Of a stretch of 64,000 nt of DNA, positions 9,921 through 22,356 are shown in pieces (the stretch's first letter is position 1; each line of letters starts with the position of its first letter). Source of the DNA: Posidonia oceanica. Taxonomy: Eukaryota; Streptophyta; Magnoliopsida; Alismatales; Posidoniaceae. Where the stretch lies: the NCBI GenBank assembly GCA_037176725.1, contig JAZBRS010000011.1, positions 9,548,001 to 9,612,000 on the forward strand, written 5' to 3'. Below the pieces are notes generated by a model that worked only from the letters and a program-made list of their open reading frames with translations, made no database searches and had not been told where the DNA came from. Position numbers and translations under genes: made by a program.

Positions 9921-10479
9921 GCCTACCCCTGCCAGAGCATCCTAGCTCAGGAGGCGCTGGGACCTCAGGAGTACATGCTATTTTCCCCTCCGGGTCTACT
10001 ACGTCCATGGTAGACCCTTCTGCCCTTATTCCTCTTGTCTCTGAGCCCTTTCCCTCCGCCTTGTATAGTTCTACTGTCGTCGGTTCCGAGTCGACTATTC
10101 ACATGATCCAGCTAGCCGCCAAGCCAGAGTGTTCGACCGCACAGCCCACCATGCAAACTCAGGCGCAATCACACATTTGCCTGCTAGCTAGGCCCCAGCT
10201 AGAGCCTACACAGCCTCCCCTGCAGCATCCCCAGTCCATCAATCCACCAGCCAACACACCCAGAACCCCGCTGGAGCTTGCAGCTCATGTCCCATTGGTC
10301 GTTAACCTGACCCGGGACACCCACCGCGTACCGTATGATTACGCCACTGAGATGTGTGCGGAAATCACCCGGTCAGGGAGAGTTTATAAGCCTACAGCAC
10401 CAGTGGCTAAGCCTAGCCGCCTAGAACCAGCCCTACAACCCGCAAGCCAACCTTCTGGTCCTACCATAGAAGAGCCTTC
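9921..10479 (+). pseudogene. gag: gag C-terminal/pre-protease fragment of D (piece 1)
   Basis: Proline/serine/glutamine-rich frame aligning with minus-strand bases of about 990-420 of A (shared words: AGTSG, IFPSG, TRDTHR/TLDTHR, YATEMCAE). Its left edge is A's insertion point and its right edge the target duplication of C. The apparent ATG at 9899 lies in A's LTR and is not a real start. A domain-poor linker between the gag knuckle and protease is usual in this clade. Confidence 0.8.
10475..10479. repeat. target-site duplication of C, left (CCTTC)
   Basis: CCTTC directly precedes the TG of LTR C and recurs at 19951-19955 directly after the CA of the second LTR. Confidence 0.95.
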
Positions 10480-11395
10480 TGTAGATATCCCATTTTCGCA
10501 TTTCCCAGAGTTCATAGAGGACAAGGACTTTTGAGGCACCAAAGATCACATGTCTAAGGCTTAACAACACATTTTCCAGATCTTCCTTGATTTCTTCAAG
10601 CATCACTTGATCCTACCTTGACTCAGGTTATTAGCTGTGGCAGAGCCAACTCACTCATACTCGTGGTAAGTCCGAGTACCCTGAATATCCTTTATTTCTA
10701 CTCAGATTCGTGGCAGATTTGAGTTAACAGAGATGCCTTCTTGATTTCATAGACTATCTGTAGTTTGCTGGCCTTCTATCTTGTTTCTCTGGCCAAAACC
10801 TGGAAAATAGGGTTGGAAATGACCTGAGCCTATTAGTTGCCAGCTGAGGAGGCGACCATGATAGGCGCCATTTAAGCAGGCGACTAGGACAGACGTCCTT
10901 CCAACAGGCGAGCTACCTAGTAGCCAACCGAGGAGGTGACCCACCTAGGCGCCCCACCATAAGGCGACTATAGTAGACGTCATCCAAAGGGGCGACTAAC
11001 AAGTCATAACCGCTCTGGCAGTTGCTTTTCCATGGTCAATCCCCACTGACCCCTCAACCTTTAGGCGCCATCTCAACGGGCGACTAGACGGTTGCAGAAC
11101 TACCTCGGTCTTCCCCACGATCCTTGACCATTAGGCGCCACTACATGCGGCGACTAACAATCGTGGTCTCCTTCGAACCTCTTTTCCACGGTTATTTCAC
11201 ACGATCACCTCAACTGTTAGGCGCCATCTCAATCGATGACTAACCATCGTGGCCTCGTTCCCGGGTCTTCCACACATTGACCAAGCGGTTGCTAGGTTTA
11301 GGCGTCTCTCCAACCGGTGACTCAAACTAACTGCCACTTTTCTAGAATCTTCTGAACTCCAACCGTCCCTACACCCCTTGGAGTCTATAAATAGG

Positions 11396-11403
11396 CCCCG
11401 TGG
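11396..11403 (+). promoter_or_regulatory. TATA box of LTR C (5' copy)
   Basis: TATAAATA followed by GGCCCCGTGGG, identical in the second LTR (19278-19285). It sits where U3 repeats end, a plausible core promoter. Confidence 0.75.
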
Positions 11404-11981
11404 GTCAGTGTTTGAACCCCCGGTCATTCTTGGAGAGAGAGCCCCCTCAGTCAGGACAGAAAGAGATTTTCTGTAGGTCTCAGGGTTTTGAGCTCCCACC
11501 TTCAAACAGCTAGAGTTTCCAAACCAGAAACTCTATCTCCACCCTCTATCCAGAAAGAAACCCAAGATCCCAGAGATTACTACAACCCTAACTACGATCC
11601 CAGAGATCTTGAGCCTAGCCGGAGCTCTGACCGTGCCTCCACTTCTACTCCACTGCAAACAGCACGAGGGTGAAGGGAGTATCTTCCAATCTTTTTATCT
11701 CATATTACATTTCTTAAAATAGGACCCATAGCATATGCATGCGGGGAACAACCCCTGGTTAGTATTAGATTTATTTGTTTCTAGTATTCTCTGTTCTTCT
11801 TTGTTAACATTTACTACACTTGAACTAATCTAGATCTTCTCTTTTTATTTGTTTTGAAGGAAAGGAACGACGCTTACGTAACACGAGGAAGCTGCTAGAT
11901 GACATCCAGCCGTCGATCTAGTGGTCCGAGGACCCACATCTTCACAATCTCCCCTAGGTGTCTTGTCTACCCAAAGGCGAG

Positions 11982-11992
11982 TGGCGATCACA
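11982..11992 (+). repeat. primer-site word inside LTR C
   Basis: TGGCGATCACA exactly repeats the first 11 bases of the primer site at 12064; also in the 3' LTR at 19874-19884. Confidence 0.8.
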
Positions 11993-12063
11993 ACAAAGCT
12001 GTCGACGTCGTGGAAGCACCGGCATCTTCATCTTCAACACCCCAAAAATCCATCCACAGTCTC

Positions 12064-12081
12064 TGGCGATCACAGTGGGAC
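12064..12081 (+). promoter_or_regulatory. primer-binding site of C
   Basis: TGGCGATCACAGTGGGAC starts five bases after the LTR end. It shares TGGCGA and the G-rich tail with the sites of A, B, G and H but differs in the middle. The tRNA was not identified. Confidence 0.65.
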
Positions 12082-13445
12082 TCGGCTTTAGCCAACCCCC
12101 GTGCTACATAAGTCACTTCCTTCCTTCCTTTCCATTATTCTCATAGATCTAGGAGTAGTTTTTCGGGTTTGGGTAATCGTACGCTTCGGTTTTCACGATA
12201 TCCCAAACCTTTTCTCGTTTTTTTTTCTCTCTTCTTCTGTTTCTGACATTAGTAAAAACCCAAGCTCCAATAGTTGGGACCGTTTTACTGAGGTCAGAAC
12301 ACTATGCTGCTAGCCGCCTGTCCCAGAAGCGTCTGTCCTAGCCGCTCCTCCAGAGGGTGACTGCCATAGACGCCGCTTACACAGGCGACTTCCACAGTCC
12401 ATTTTTTATTGCAGACCTTTGTTGTTTTTTCCTGTACTTTGTGTTGTGTTTTTAGATCTGCAGTAGCATAAGAAGAAAAAAAAATTAAAAACAACTCTCC
12501 ATGTCCACTGCATTTTAGTTTTTTTAACAGCTTCTAGATTTGCTTGTGTCCACCCTTAAGGTGGAAACTAATTGTTTAGTATTAAAGTGGAAGTTCCTTG
12601 AGGAAGTCTTCCTCTAGCTAGAACAGTTAACCTGAGCGAACCCAGGCCAATGCAAGTCGCTCTCCCATACTCAGTGTTAGCTGCAATAGTTGGATCAAGA
12701 TCTGAAGGTGTCCCAAATCTTGTTATTGGCTTCTCTCTCTCCCTTTGCCAATAGTGAAACTTGGTAGATACTTTACACCTTAGTACTTTGGGTTTACTTC
12801 TTGCTTCATGGTTTGTTAAGTGCCGAGCCTAAGGACAGAATCCTAGGTGGAGGGTCCCTCTTTAGAGAGACAAGCCCCCCATCTAGGCTCCTCTTGGTGG
12901 ACCTTAGAGAAGGTCAAGGAGGAGTACCTTAAAGCCAACCAATCCCAGTTGCTTGTGACCCACGCAGGTTGAATTAATCAATCCATTAATTAAACACTTA
13001 AACAAGTAAAAGCAATGCATTGTTTGAAACTTGCTCTCATTTTCTTCCCTGACTGTTGCGTGGTCTGTCCAAGACAGATCAGGTTTGCTGACTAAACAAG
13101 GGGTACAGCCGCCTGTTCAAGAGGCGCCTAGTTCAGCCATCGATAAAATAGGCGACTTGTTTGGTCGCCTATAATACAGGCGACTACAGGGAACCACATG
13201 TTTTCAGTGCATTGCTTGCAGGGGATTGTGCACATTACTGATCACAAGGTTATCAGCATAAACTGTTTCAATTTTTGTTAATTTTCTTTCTTTCATCGAG
13301 TCTGTATTAATTAGTGTTCTTCGAGTTTGTAATTTCTTTTCCACCTTCTGTAATAGCCTAGAAAAAGAAAGAAAAAGAAAAAAAAAGCAAGAAGAAAAAC
13401 AGAAGAAGAAAAAAAAACAAAAAAGAAAGAAAAGAGAAAAGAACA
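12082..13445 (+). other. leader of C
   Basis: No gene. GGCGAC/GGCGCC words like those of U3 recur at 12300-12390 and 13110-13190. The last 85 bases before the gag ATG are almost pure A/G (13360-13445), an unusual A-rich leader end. Confidence 0.65.
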
Positions 13446-15596
13446 ATGGAGTACATGAGCACTACCTCTACCTCCATGGCACAGCAAAGCCTAGGCCCGG
13501 ATGGGTCTTTCTCCAGAGGCTCAACCTCACAGACGGAAGGGCCAGGAACCCCTCGGTTCTCGCTTGCAACAGGGCGGCGACAGTTCCCGCACGTCTCCAT
13601 CCCCTTTGATTACAATACCGAAGAAGGAAGAGAGACAAGCCAATTTCAAACATGGAACACTCAGCCTGAGCTTACACATCCAGAGTTGACTTCCTGTGTA
13701 GTGCCTCCCATCGTGACTACCTTTCATCCAACTGAGGAGGAAACCAACGAGGTCCGGCAGTCCCTGGCTCAACAACACTGTACCTACACAAACCCACAAA
13801 CTTCCACCCTCCAAGAACACCACAACCACCTGTTCCATACGCCAGTCTATACACATGCCACACCTAACCCTGCCTTCCCTAGCCAAGGTTCCTATCCACC
13901 ACACCACACGACGCCCACCTACCCTTATATCCATCCAACTCCGCCGTATGCAACCTCATACCTACCACAACCTCCCACTAACATGCCATACTACCCCACT
14001 CCGCCTCCACCATCATTCTTCCATCCACAACAACCTCCTATTAATACACCCTATTACCCTACACAACCCCAATCATCCCTCTTTCCCCCATAACATAACC
14101 CATCACTACCACCATTCCCACAGACACACCAGCACCCGAGCCAGGGGCATTATGCCGCACCAGGGACAGATCTCAAAAGGATGATCGCCGAAGCACTAGC
14201 AGAGGCGGGAGTTACATCCAAAGCACCGATAGGGTTCGACACTTCTAAATTTCCTCATTTTGTTCTTCCACCTGGATTCAAAATGCCAAAAATGAGGAAA
14301 TACAGTGGAACAGAGGATCCAAGAGGCCACCTAGCCACATGTGCCATGGATGCTCTGCCCTATCAATACGACAACGGGCTTATAATCTATCTCTTCTTCA
14401 AAAGCTTGGAAGGAGAAGCACTGGGATGGTTCAACACGCTCACAGCATATGATCTCAGTGACTTCATGATGGTCCAAGAGAAATTTCTGTGCCAATATGT
14501 CCATCGCATCCAGCACAAGCCTACAATGAGCGACCTCCTCGCTGAAAAGATGAAACCTGATGAGGAGTTTGCTACCTTTGCAAGTAAATGGAGGGACATG
14601 GCTGCAAGATCTAAATGCTATATTCCTGAAAGCCAAGCAGTCGAGATCATCGCCCGAAATGCTACAGGAGCACTCAGAACAGGGCTGCTAATGAGTGACC
14701 TCCAAACATACCCTCAGCTACACGAACGCGCTGCAAGGATTCTCTGTCACAAAGAGGATCTACCATTCTTAGAGCTCGAGGGAAGGGGCAAAAAGACGGG
14801 CACTGGCTATACACTTGAAGGGATCACTGGTAATATGGCACAGGTCTCAATCCAGCAGAAGCAGAAGGGCCAATACCAGTCTGAGCAATCACTCCTGGCC
14901 AAAGGGCAACTGACCCAGTATCAGCCAGAGCAATACCTAAGCCAACCAGCGCAGTACCAGGGGCAGTTAGTGCAGCCAAATCAACACCAACAACAACAGC
15001 CACCTGATTATCCAGTACATGCCCAGCAAAGATACCAGGGGCAACAACAGGGACAGAGGAACTACCACCAGGTCCCTTCTCCACGAAGCTACAAATGCCC
15101 TCAGAGGCAAAACTATCCTCCGCTTCCTGAATCAATCTCTAATACATTCGGGATGCTGGTTGAAAGTGGAGATCTACAGCTCCCAGAGCCCAGTCCAAGC
15201 TATCCAAACGCTAATATGGCCAAGCACTGCCCTTATCATCAGAACAATGGGCACACCCTTGAAGAATGCTTCACTGTCAAAGACAAGATACACAATCTTA
15301 ATGACAAGGGTGATATCATGTGGTCTAAGCTCAAAGCCAGACTAAAGGTGGCTCAACAAGGGGACCAACAAGTGATGCAGATAGATCAAGAGCCCTTGTT
15401 CAACTACCGAGTAGATCATGCAGATGCAGAGATCATCTTATCAGCTGCTCGGGCTGAGTTCGCATCCATCCAGTGCATACCAACAGATCCAGAGCAGAGC
15501 CCGTCCAACAAAGGGGACCTTGATTCCCATGTACTCCAGGGCTTAACAGAAGAAGACCAGTTGCCCATCTACGATGAATATGCGGATTCAGACTGA
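13446..15596 (+). pseudogene. gag: gag of C with one premature stop
   Basis: One frame of about 717 codons from the ATG at 13446 to the stop at 15594-15596, broken only by a TAA at 14091-14093; the open parts on both sides are in the same frame. N-terminus: Pro/Tyr/His-rich with PYYPT-type repeats. From about 14220: PHFVLPPGFKMP and KYSGTEDPRGHL. Retrotrans_gag core about 14390-14620 (EALGWFNTL, EEFATFASKWRDMA). Then Gln-rich linkers and a knuckle CPYHQNNGHTLEEC near 15225-15270. The product would be the capsid/nucleocapsid polyprotein. With the stop in place only a 215-residue N-terminus or a reinitiated core could be made. Tat-type by its motifs. Confidence 0.88.
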
Positions 15597-18358
15597 TATA
15601 AAGCAGAAGCTGCACTCAGTTCACTCTGCCAAGCTCTCCAAGCAGCACAAGCAAGAACTGATCCTCCTCCCAAACCGCCCGATCCTACAAGAGGACACAC
15701 TAGGGGCAGTCATGAGCACTGTGTTCATGAAGGAGAGGTTACTACAGAGCACATCGGCAGCCACACTTCAAGAAGAGGAGGACATCTGATAACCTCACTC
15801 CAAGACAAAGCCACCAAGGGCACACCGCCTGGAGCGGGTCAAAATGAATCCGACTGTGACCCTCTGAAAGCAAGGACAGGGCGCAAACCAAAAGAAAGAC
15901 AAGAACATACACCACAAGCACCTGACTGCTACACGCCAGGGACAGACTTCCGCAGTCACCCCTCAGGTAAGCCCCCTCATCTGGGAAGGGAGGTGCAAAG
16001 TTCCACTGAACCCGACTGAGGGCAGTGGTTAATTAAAATATGTAAATAAGACATTTTCCTTTCCATACTCTGTTTTCCTTTATTTTTTCTTTATTTGGTA
16101 TCTAATGCTAAGTTAGATTATAGAATAAAATAAATAAAAACGACTGATAAGTGTGGACTATACCCAACAACTTAGAGCACAAAGCAAAGTTGCCAAAATA
16201 TTATCTAAGGTTTCCCAAGCAGAGACCGTCACACCCAGGGAAGGTCCAACCACTGGTTGTAACAACCTAAAGGCATCTTTAGATCCGTGGGAGTTACACA
16301 CAACACACCCTTAATTAGCATGCCTAACCCTAGAGAGAATCAAAGACCAAGTCCTAGCCAAAGGAAGAAAGTTGTGTCCTAAATAGAAAAGGAACTGAAC
16401 AAATAGGGTAACCTCAACCTTGTCCTGTCTGCACATACACTTGCACGGGGAGGTAAGAGAAAGGCAAGCTCGGAGTAGAGGCTTATGGTACAAACCGCTT
16501 GCCAAATAACTTAGAAAGCGTCTAGAAAAGATGGCAGCAAAAACTACCCAAATAGAAAGGAAAGAAGGCAACAAAAAAGCTGTCCAAGTGAGGAACAAAC
16601 GAAAAGAGACAGTAAAAGAAACTGTCCAACCAAAGAGCGAAAAAGGAACATGGCAAAAGCTGTCAATGAACCTAAAGCATAAATCCTAGAAAGACGCATT
16701 AAGGGCCAAGGAAAGGTAAGTGGAATTCAAGACCTAAGCCAAAGTCGAGAGCTTACTGTACTTCAAACCTCCTCCACCTACCTCACTCACAGGCAAGGGG
16801 CAGGGAGTCCTAAAAGTTCAGGGACTGAGTAAATAAAGGAGACAACAATCAAACTAAGGCTAGGATGAGGTCCCAAGTTCTCAAAAGACTAAGCATGTTA
16901 GAAGGGGAAGTTCTCTCACCCTAGATAATACAAGGCAATACTACAAGATCTCTAAGTAAAAAGGTTATGACCACACTCATCAATCCAAAAATACCAAAAA
17001 ATCAAAAATCCCAAAAATACCAAAATCAAAAAAATCATAAATCACAAAATTCAAAAAAAAAAATCCAAGAAAACCAACCAAAAAGAAGTACCATCCATCC
17101 TACATATAAGTAAAAACTTAGTAAGTAGGAAAACTGGAATTATTCTGGCCGGTGATGCAACAATCATTCACCTCGGATTCGGAGATAACGTCCTACTCAA
17201 GCGTGTCTCACGGCTTGGGTGCATTTTTCTCAACAAAGACATTGCTTTTGCAATAATCTTTAGAGCATCTACGGATGACTCACAATCGGCGTCTACTGGG
17301 CTCCGATTTTCCATCTCTCTGCTGAGGCCAAGACGAATTCCCTTCACCTAGTTCTCAAGTAGCATTGATTAAGTGATGACTTTATCTCATACACAAGTAT
17401 AACTTAGTCAATTGCCCTAGGAACTGGGAAAGGTTCACCTGTGATTACTAACATCTTTTGTTAAGGGTGCAAGTATAAAGCTTACAACATAAAGAATGAG
17501 CTCACGCCTAAGGGGCTCATATAGTGTGCAAAGGCACACCTACTTTGACTAAAAGGCAAACCCCGGTTTGGCAAAGGAAGGGTTCACTCCCTCACCCGGT
17601 TCTTTAATCATAGAACTCCTTTATTTGCCAAATCAAGCTGTGGGACGACAGTCCTTTCCCGAGAGTACCGATCACACTCAAGGATGGAAAACACTTGACC
17701 ACAACGAATTGCATTCGTTCATCTTGCATGTGTCCATATGCTTGGGAACAACCGTACCCTGCCGGCCTAACCTAGCATATGGACCATTAATTGCATCGTA
17801 TGTTGACCTTGCATTTGCATTTGTTTGCTTGAATCATGCATCCATGCATCTTCTCATATCATTGGAAGTGGAGCACAGACGGAGCATTGTTCTTCAAGAG
17901 TGTTAAAAACCCTTAGGACATGTGATTCTCCTAGAGCCAACCTAGTTCCTACCAATCCTTCTATCAATTCCAATCCGAGTAAAATCTCAAACATGACGCC
18001 ACAAGAGCACCCCTTTTCGATCGTGTAAGGGTCACGCTCCATGGTTTTCTCTCTAGCTTCTGCCCCGTTGAAGTACATCTCTACATGGTTGACAGGTCTC
18101 GACATCGGCTGCGACACATAGTTCCGAAACCGACTTGACCCCTCTATGCCTGAGTCTTCAATATGACGGCAATTAATCGAACCACCCGGTCGTTCGGCAA
18201 TCTCCCGACACCGAGTCCGTTCACCCCTTCTTCTTTTTTATTATTATCTTCCTTCATCCCTTGTAGCGGATTGTTTGAGGTGGAGCTCCTCTTTTCAAGA
18301 AATGCTCAATAGGACATCGTTCTTACCTTGGACTCGATCTTGTTCCAAGATCAACTCC
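15597..18358 (+). other. pol-less 3' internal region of C
   Basis: 2.8 kb where pol is expected, with no recognisable domain; the frames present (for example 15574-15789, 17568-17906) are short and lack motifs. 16980-17090 is a CCAAAAAT-rich run. I see nothing else. Confidence 0.7.
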
Positions 18359-18371
18359 AAGGAGGGGCATC
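18359..18371 (+). promoter_or_regulatory. polypurine tract of C
   Basis: AAGGAGGGGCATC abuts the 3' LTR; the same tract precedes F's 3' LTR (61955-61967) and, with GGGAGGGGCATC, H's. Confidence 0.85.
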
Positions 18372-19950
18372 TGTAGATATCCCATTTTCACATTTCCCAG
18401 AGTTCATAGAGGACAATGACTTCTGAGGCACCAAAGATCACATGTCTAAGGCTTAACAACACATTTTCCAAATCTTCCTTGATTTCTTCAAGCATCACTT
18501 GATCCTACCTTGACTCAAGTTGTTAGCTGTGGCAGAGCCAACTCACTCAGACTCGTGGCAAGTCCATGTACCCTGAATATCCTTTATTTCTACTCAGATT
18601 CGTGGCAGATTTGAGTTAACAGAGATGCCTTCTTGATTTCATAGACTATCTGTAGTTTGCTGGCCTTCTATCTTGTTTCTCTGGCCAAAACCTAGAAAAT
18701 AGGGTTGGAAATGACCTGAGCCTATTAGTTGCCAACTGAGGAGGCGACCATGATAGGCGCCATTTAAGCAGGCGACTAGGACAGACGTCCTTCCAACAGG
18801 CGAGCTACCTAGTAGCCAACCGAGGAGGTGACCCACCTAGGCGCCCCACCATAAGGCGACTATAGTAGACGTCATCCAAAGGGGCGACTAACAAGTCATA
18901 ACCGCTCTGGCAGTTGCTTTTCCATGGTCAATCCCCACTGACCCCTCAACCTTTAGGCGCCATCTCAACGGGCGACAAGACGGTTGCAGAACTACCTCGG
19001 TCTTCCCCACGATCCTTGACCATTAGGCGCCACTACATGCGGCGACTAACAATCGTGGTCTCCTTCGAACCTCTTTTCCACGGTTATTTCACACGATCAC
19101 CTCAACTGTTAGGCGCCATCTCAATCAGTGACTAACCATCGTGGCCTCGTTCCCGGGTCTTCCACACATTGACCAAGCGGTTGCTAGGTTTAGGCGTCTC
19201 TCCAACCGGTGACTCAAACTAACTGCCACTTTTCTAGAATCTTCTGAACTCCAACCGTCCCTACACCCCTTGGAGTCTATAAATAGGCCCCGTGGGTCAG
19301 TGTTTGAACCCCCGATCATTCTTGGAGAGAGAGCCCCCTCAGTCAGGACAGAAAGAGGTCTTCTGTAGGTCTTAGGGTTTTGAGCTCCCACCTTCAAACA
19401 GCTAGAGTTTCCAAACCAGAAACTCTATCTCCACCCTCTATCCAGAGAGAAACCCAAGATCCCAGAGATTACTACAACCCTAACTACGATCCCAGAGATC
19501 TCGAACCTAGCCGGAGCTCCGACCGTGCCTCCACTTCTACTCCACTGCAAACAGCACGAGGGTGAAGGGAGTATCTTCCAATCTTTTTATCTCATATTAC
19601 ATTCCTTAAAATAGGACCCATAGCATAAGCATGTGGGGAACAACCCCCGATTAGTATTAGATTTATTTGTTTCTAGTATTCTCTGTTCTTCTTTGTTAAC
19701 ATTTACTACACTTGAACTAATCTAGATCTTCTCTTTTTATTTGTTTTGAAGGAAAAGAACGACGCTTACGTAACACGAGGAAGCTGCTAGACGACATCCA
19801 GCCGTCGATCTAGTGGTTCGAGGACCCACATCTTCACAATCTCCCCCAAGTGTCTTGTCTACCCAAAGGCGAGTGGCGATCACAACAAAGCTGTCGACGT
19901 CGTGAAAGCACCGGCATCTTCATCTTCAACACCCCAAAAATCCATCCACA
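18372..19950 (+). repeat. 3' LTR of C
   Basis: Same length and ends as 10480-12058. TATA box at 19278-19285, primer-site word at 19874-19884. Followed by the right target duplication CCTTC. Confidence 0.95.
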
Positions 19951-19955
19951 CCTTC
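19951..19955. repeat. target-site duplication of C, right (CCTTC)
   Basis: Matches 10475-10479; element D resumes at 19956 in the frame left at 10479. Confidence 0.95.
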
Positions 19956-20183
19956 CACCAGAACCACCTCGCCCACTGCCAAGAAGGACCAGCCCATAGC
20001 CGACCTAACCGCCCAACTGAAGAAGGTTAAAGCTGACATATCTATTTGGGACCTTATCCACACCTCTTCAGAACATAGGGAGGCCTTCCTCAGAGTATTC
20101 CAAACTGCCCATGTTTCCCAAACCATCGAGCCAGCCGCCCTTGAAAGCATAGTGGGCATGATTGCGGTCCCTCACGTCATCTC
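19956..20183 (+). pseudogene. gag: gag-pro fragment of D (piece 2)
   Basis: Continues piece 1 in frame once C is excised. Words KADISIWDLIHTSSEHREAF and ALESIVGMIA match the minus-strand frame of A at about 250-60. Ends at the target duplication of E. Confidence 0.85.
20179..20183. repeat. target-site duplication of E, left (ATCTC)
   Basis: ATCTC precedes the TGTCACACCCC start of E and recurs at 22352-22356. Confidence 0.93.
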
Positions 20184-22351
20184 TGTCACACCCCGGCGCG
20201 ACCAAAATGGCATCAACTACCCAAATGACATTTAAAAGAATAAACAATTAATTACATTTGAGAATAAATTTAATATTTTTACAAAACTATGAAATATTCC
20301 CAAGATCCCCAGTGTACGGCTACGTGTCTCCTAATCAAGCACCAGGCTGGACTGTACCTCGACCCTGCACCTGAAAACCAAAACACAAAACACACGTGAG
20401 TGACATCTAAGTCACCCAGTACGTGCCACCCAAAACCACGGCAAACGGCAGCAGAAACATTTACTAAAGCAATAAACATCATAGTTTACAGTAATCTATG
20501 CTATTTAAAAGCATAACATTCATTTCAAGGAAAACTACATGCTTTTATAAAGCTATCCACATTTTCTACCAAAATATGCATTCGCTAATACATCACAAAT
20601 CCACACGCACACACACATCGATTCCAAATCTCATTGAACACCCTGGCCACAGGTGAACGACACTAGCCACAAGCAGTTGCAGATGACACACGCATCTCTT
20701 AGCTGCAATGCCGCGGAAGACTACCCCGTGTGGGAGAACAATCCGCCCCGGGAACTCAACCCTCAATTATAGCATGATCATTTCCATGATCAACATCATA
20801 TCAACACGGGGTTACGCACTCAGGCGTCCCTTTGGTGCCCGAGCGTCTGGAGACTCCAACCCTAGCCCCAGCCAACACCGGCACAGAGGGTAGACCGTCT
20901 ATTTCAACGGGGCCTACTGTACCGCTAACCTCACCCTAGGCTACCTGACTCTCGAACCATAGAGTGTATTCAAACACCCCTAGTTACCGGTCAGAAGCTT
21001 CGGTCTCTTGGTCCTTCAAAACCACGGAAACCATTTCCAAACTCTTTTCATAAACATGCATTTCTTTTCCAAAATCATTTGGAAATCTTTTCAAAATCAT
21101 TCCTCATAATCCATAAAACCATACCAAATCACAATAAAACCAAATACATCAAAACCCAAATCTCTCTCTTTAGAAACCATTTTACCCCAAAAACGGCACA
21201 CCGAAAACGCCACCGGTCGACCGAAAATCCCTGGTTCGAGAGAACCAAATCAACCGATCAACCGTTCTGGGTACCAAGTCCAGGTTCAAACCAAAAACGG
21301 CACACCGAAAATGCCACCGGTCGACCGAAAATCCCTGATTCGGTAGAACCAAATCCACCGGTCGAACCAATCCACGCAGAAATCGGCAGACCGATCAATT
21401 TCGGCAAACCGAAATCAGGTTCTGGCCTAAACTAACGGCAAAATGGGACACCAAAAATGGCAGGTCGTACCGATTTTCTACCGAAAACGGCATACCGATC
21501 CAAAAAGTCATACCGATCTGGGCGATTTCAGAAAACCCAAACGAAACCCAAAACAAATCACCCAAGATGGGAACCACAACCGATCTCACCACAAAAACCC
21601 ATAAATCACGAGTAAATACTCAAATCAAAGCATCACGAGTGCTCTACACATGAGCACAAAAATCAACCAATCCATGCATCATACATCAAGATATAAATTC
21701 GCAAAGCTCAAGAGGTCAAATAAAACTTATTTCCATTCAAACCACATTCAATTCAAAAGCCATTCAAAACCAAATAAAATCCTACATTAATCATGGCATA
21801 GCTAGATCACATGCATTCTAAGCATTTAGGCATGAATTGAGGAAAAGAAATGAAGGGGAGGACACGCACCAACACCGGCGAGCCACTCCGCCCCAAACCT
21901 CGGTCGGCCGACGAACACAGCCTCCTCCAGCCGACGAGCACCACACCTCCTCACACCGGCTTGCCTCCGCGCTCCTCCGGCACCGATCGCACCTCCTCTT
22001 CCTCCTCCAACCGCCGGCGATCTCAAGGGCTGCAGCAGTAGTCGGCAGCGGTGGCGGAAGAAAAATGAGGAAAAGAAAGAAGGGAAGAAAGAAGAGAAGA
22101 GGCACATGCGGTGGGGGAGAGGAAAAGTGGGAAAATTGCATTCCTCCCCTTTTCTCTCCACTAACCACAAACAAACCCCTAACTTCCTTCAACCAAGCCC
22201 TCACGACCACACCAACCAACACCGAGGAGCCAGAAACCAAACCACCAAAGACACACAACACCAACACACTACAAACAACAGCAACAGCAACAGGGAAAGA
22301 TTTTCCAAAATAATTAACTTAAATTATATTATGGAAAATCAGGATATTACA
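20184..22351 (+). mobile_element. solo LTR E, 2168 bp
   Basis: Begins TGTCACACCCCGG, ends GATATTACA, with direct 5-bp target duplications and no internal coding region: a solo LTR. These termini resemble chromovirus (Tekay/Del-like) LTRs, so it is probably not of Tat type; that class is inference. Inside, a 104-bp imperfect repeat begins at about 21187 and 21291 (each with ACCGGTCGACCG-type palindromes), and a CAACAG run is near 22270. No gene. Confidence 0.88.
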
Positions 22352-22356
22352 ATCTC
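22352..22356. repeat. target-site duplication of E, right (ATCTC)
   Basis: Matches 20179-20183; D resumes at 22357 in frame. Confidence 0.93.

Larger units (their letters stand above)
10480..12058 (+). repeat. 5' LTR of C
   Basis: TGTAGATATCCC ... ATCCATCCACA. U3 (about 10850-11330) carries a dense set of GGCGCC and GGCGACTA words, a TATA box at 11396-11403, and TGGCGATCACA at 11982-11992, the same word as the primer site 82 bp downstream. Confidence 0.95.
10480..19950 (+). mobile_element. complete gag-only LTR retrotransposon C, 9.47 kb
   Basis: Two LTRs of identical length (1579 bp), 5-bp target duplication, primer site, gag, polypurine tract. It has no protease, reverse transcriptase or integrase, although its internal part is 6.3 kb, so it is a large non-autonomous element. 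By eye I count about 34 differences between the LTRs (about 2%, mostly transitions), a fairly recent insertion. Gag, the TGGCGA primer site and the GGAGGGGCATC tract place it in the Tat clade, but its LTRs share no body sequence with A, B, G or H. Confidence 0.93.
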
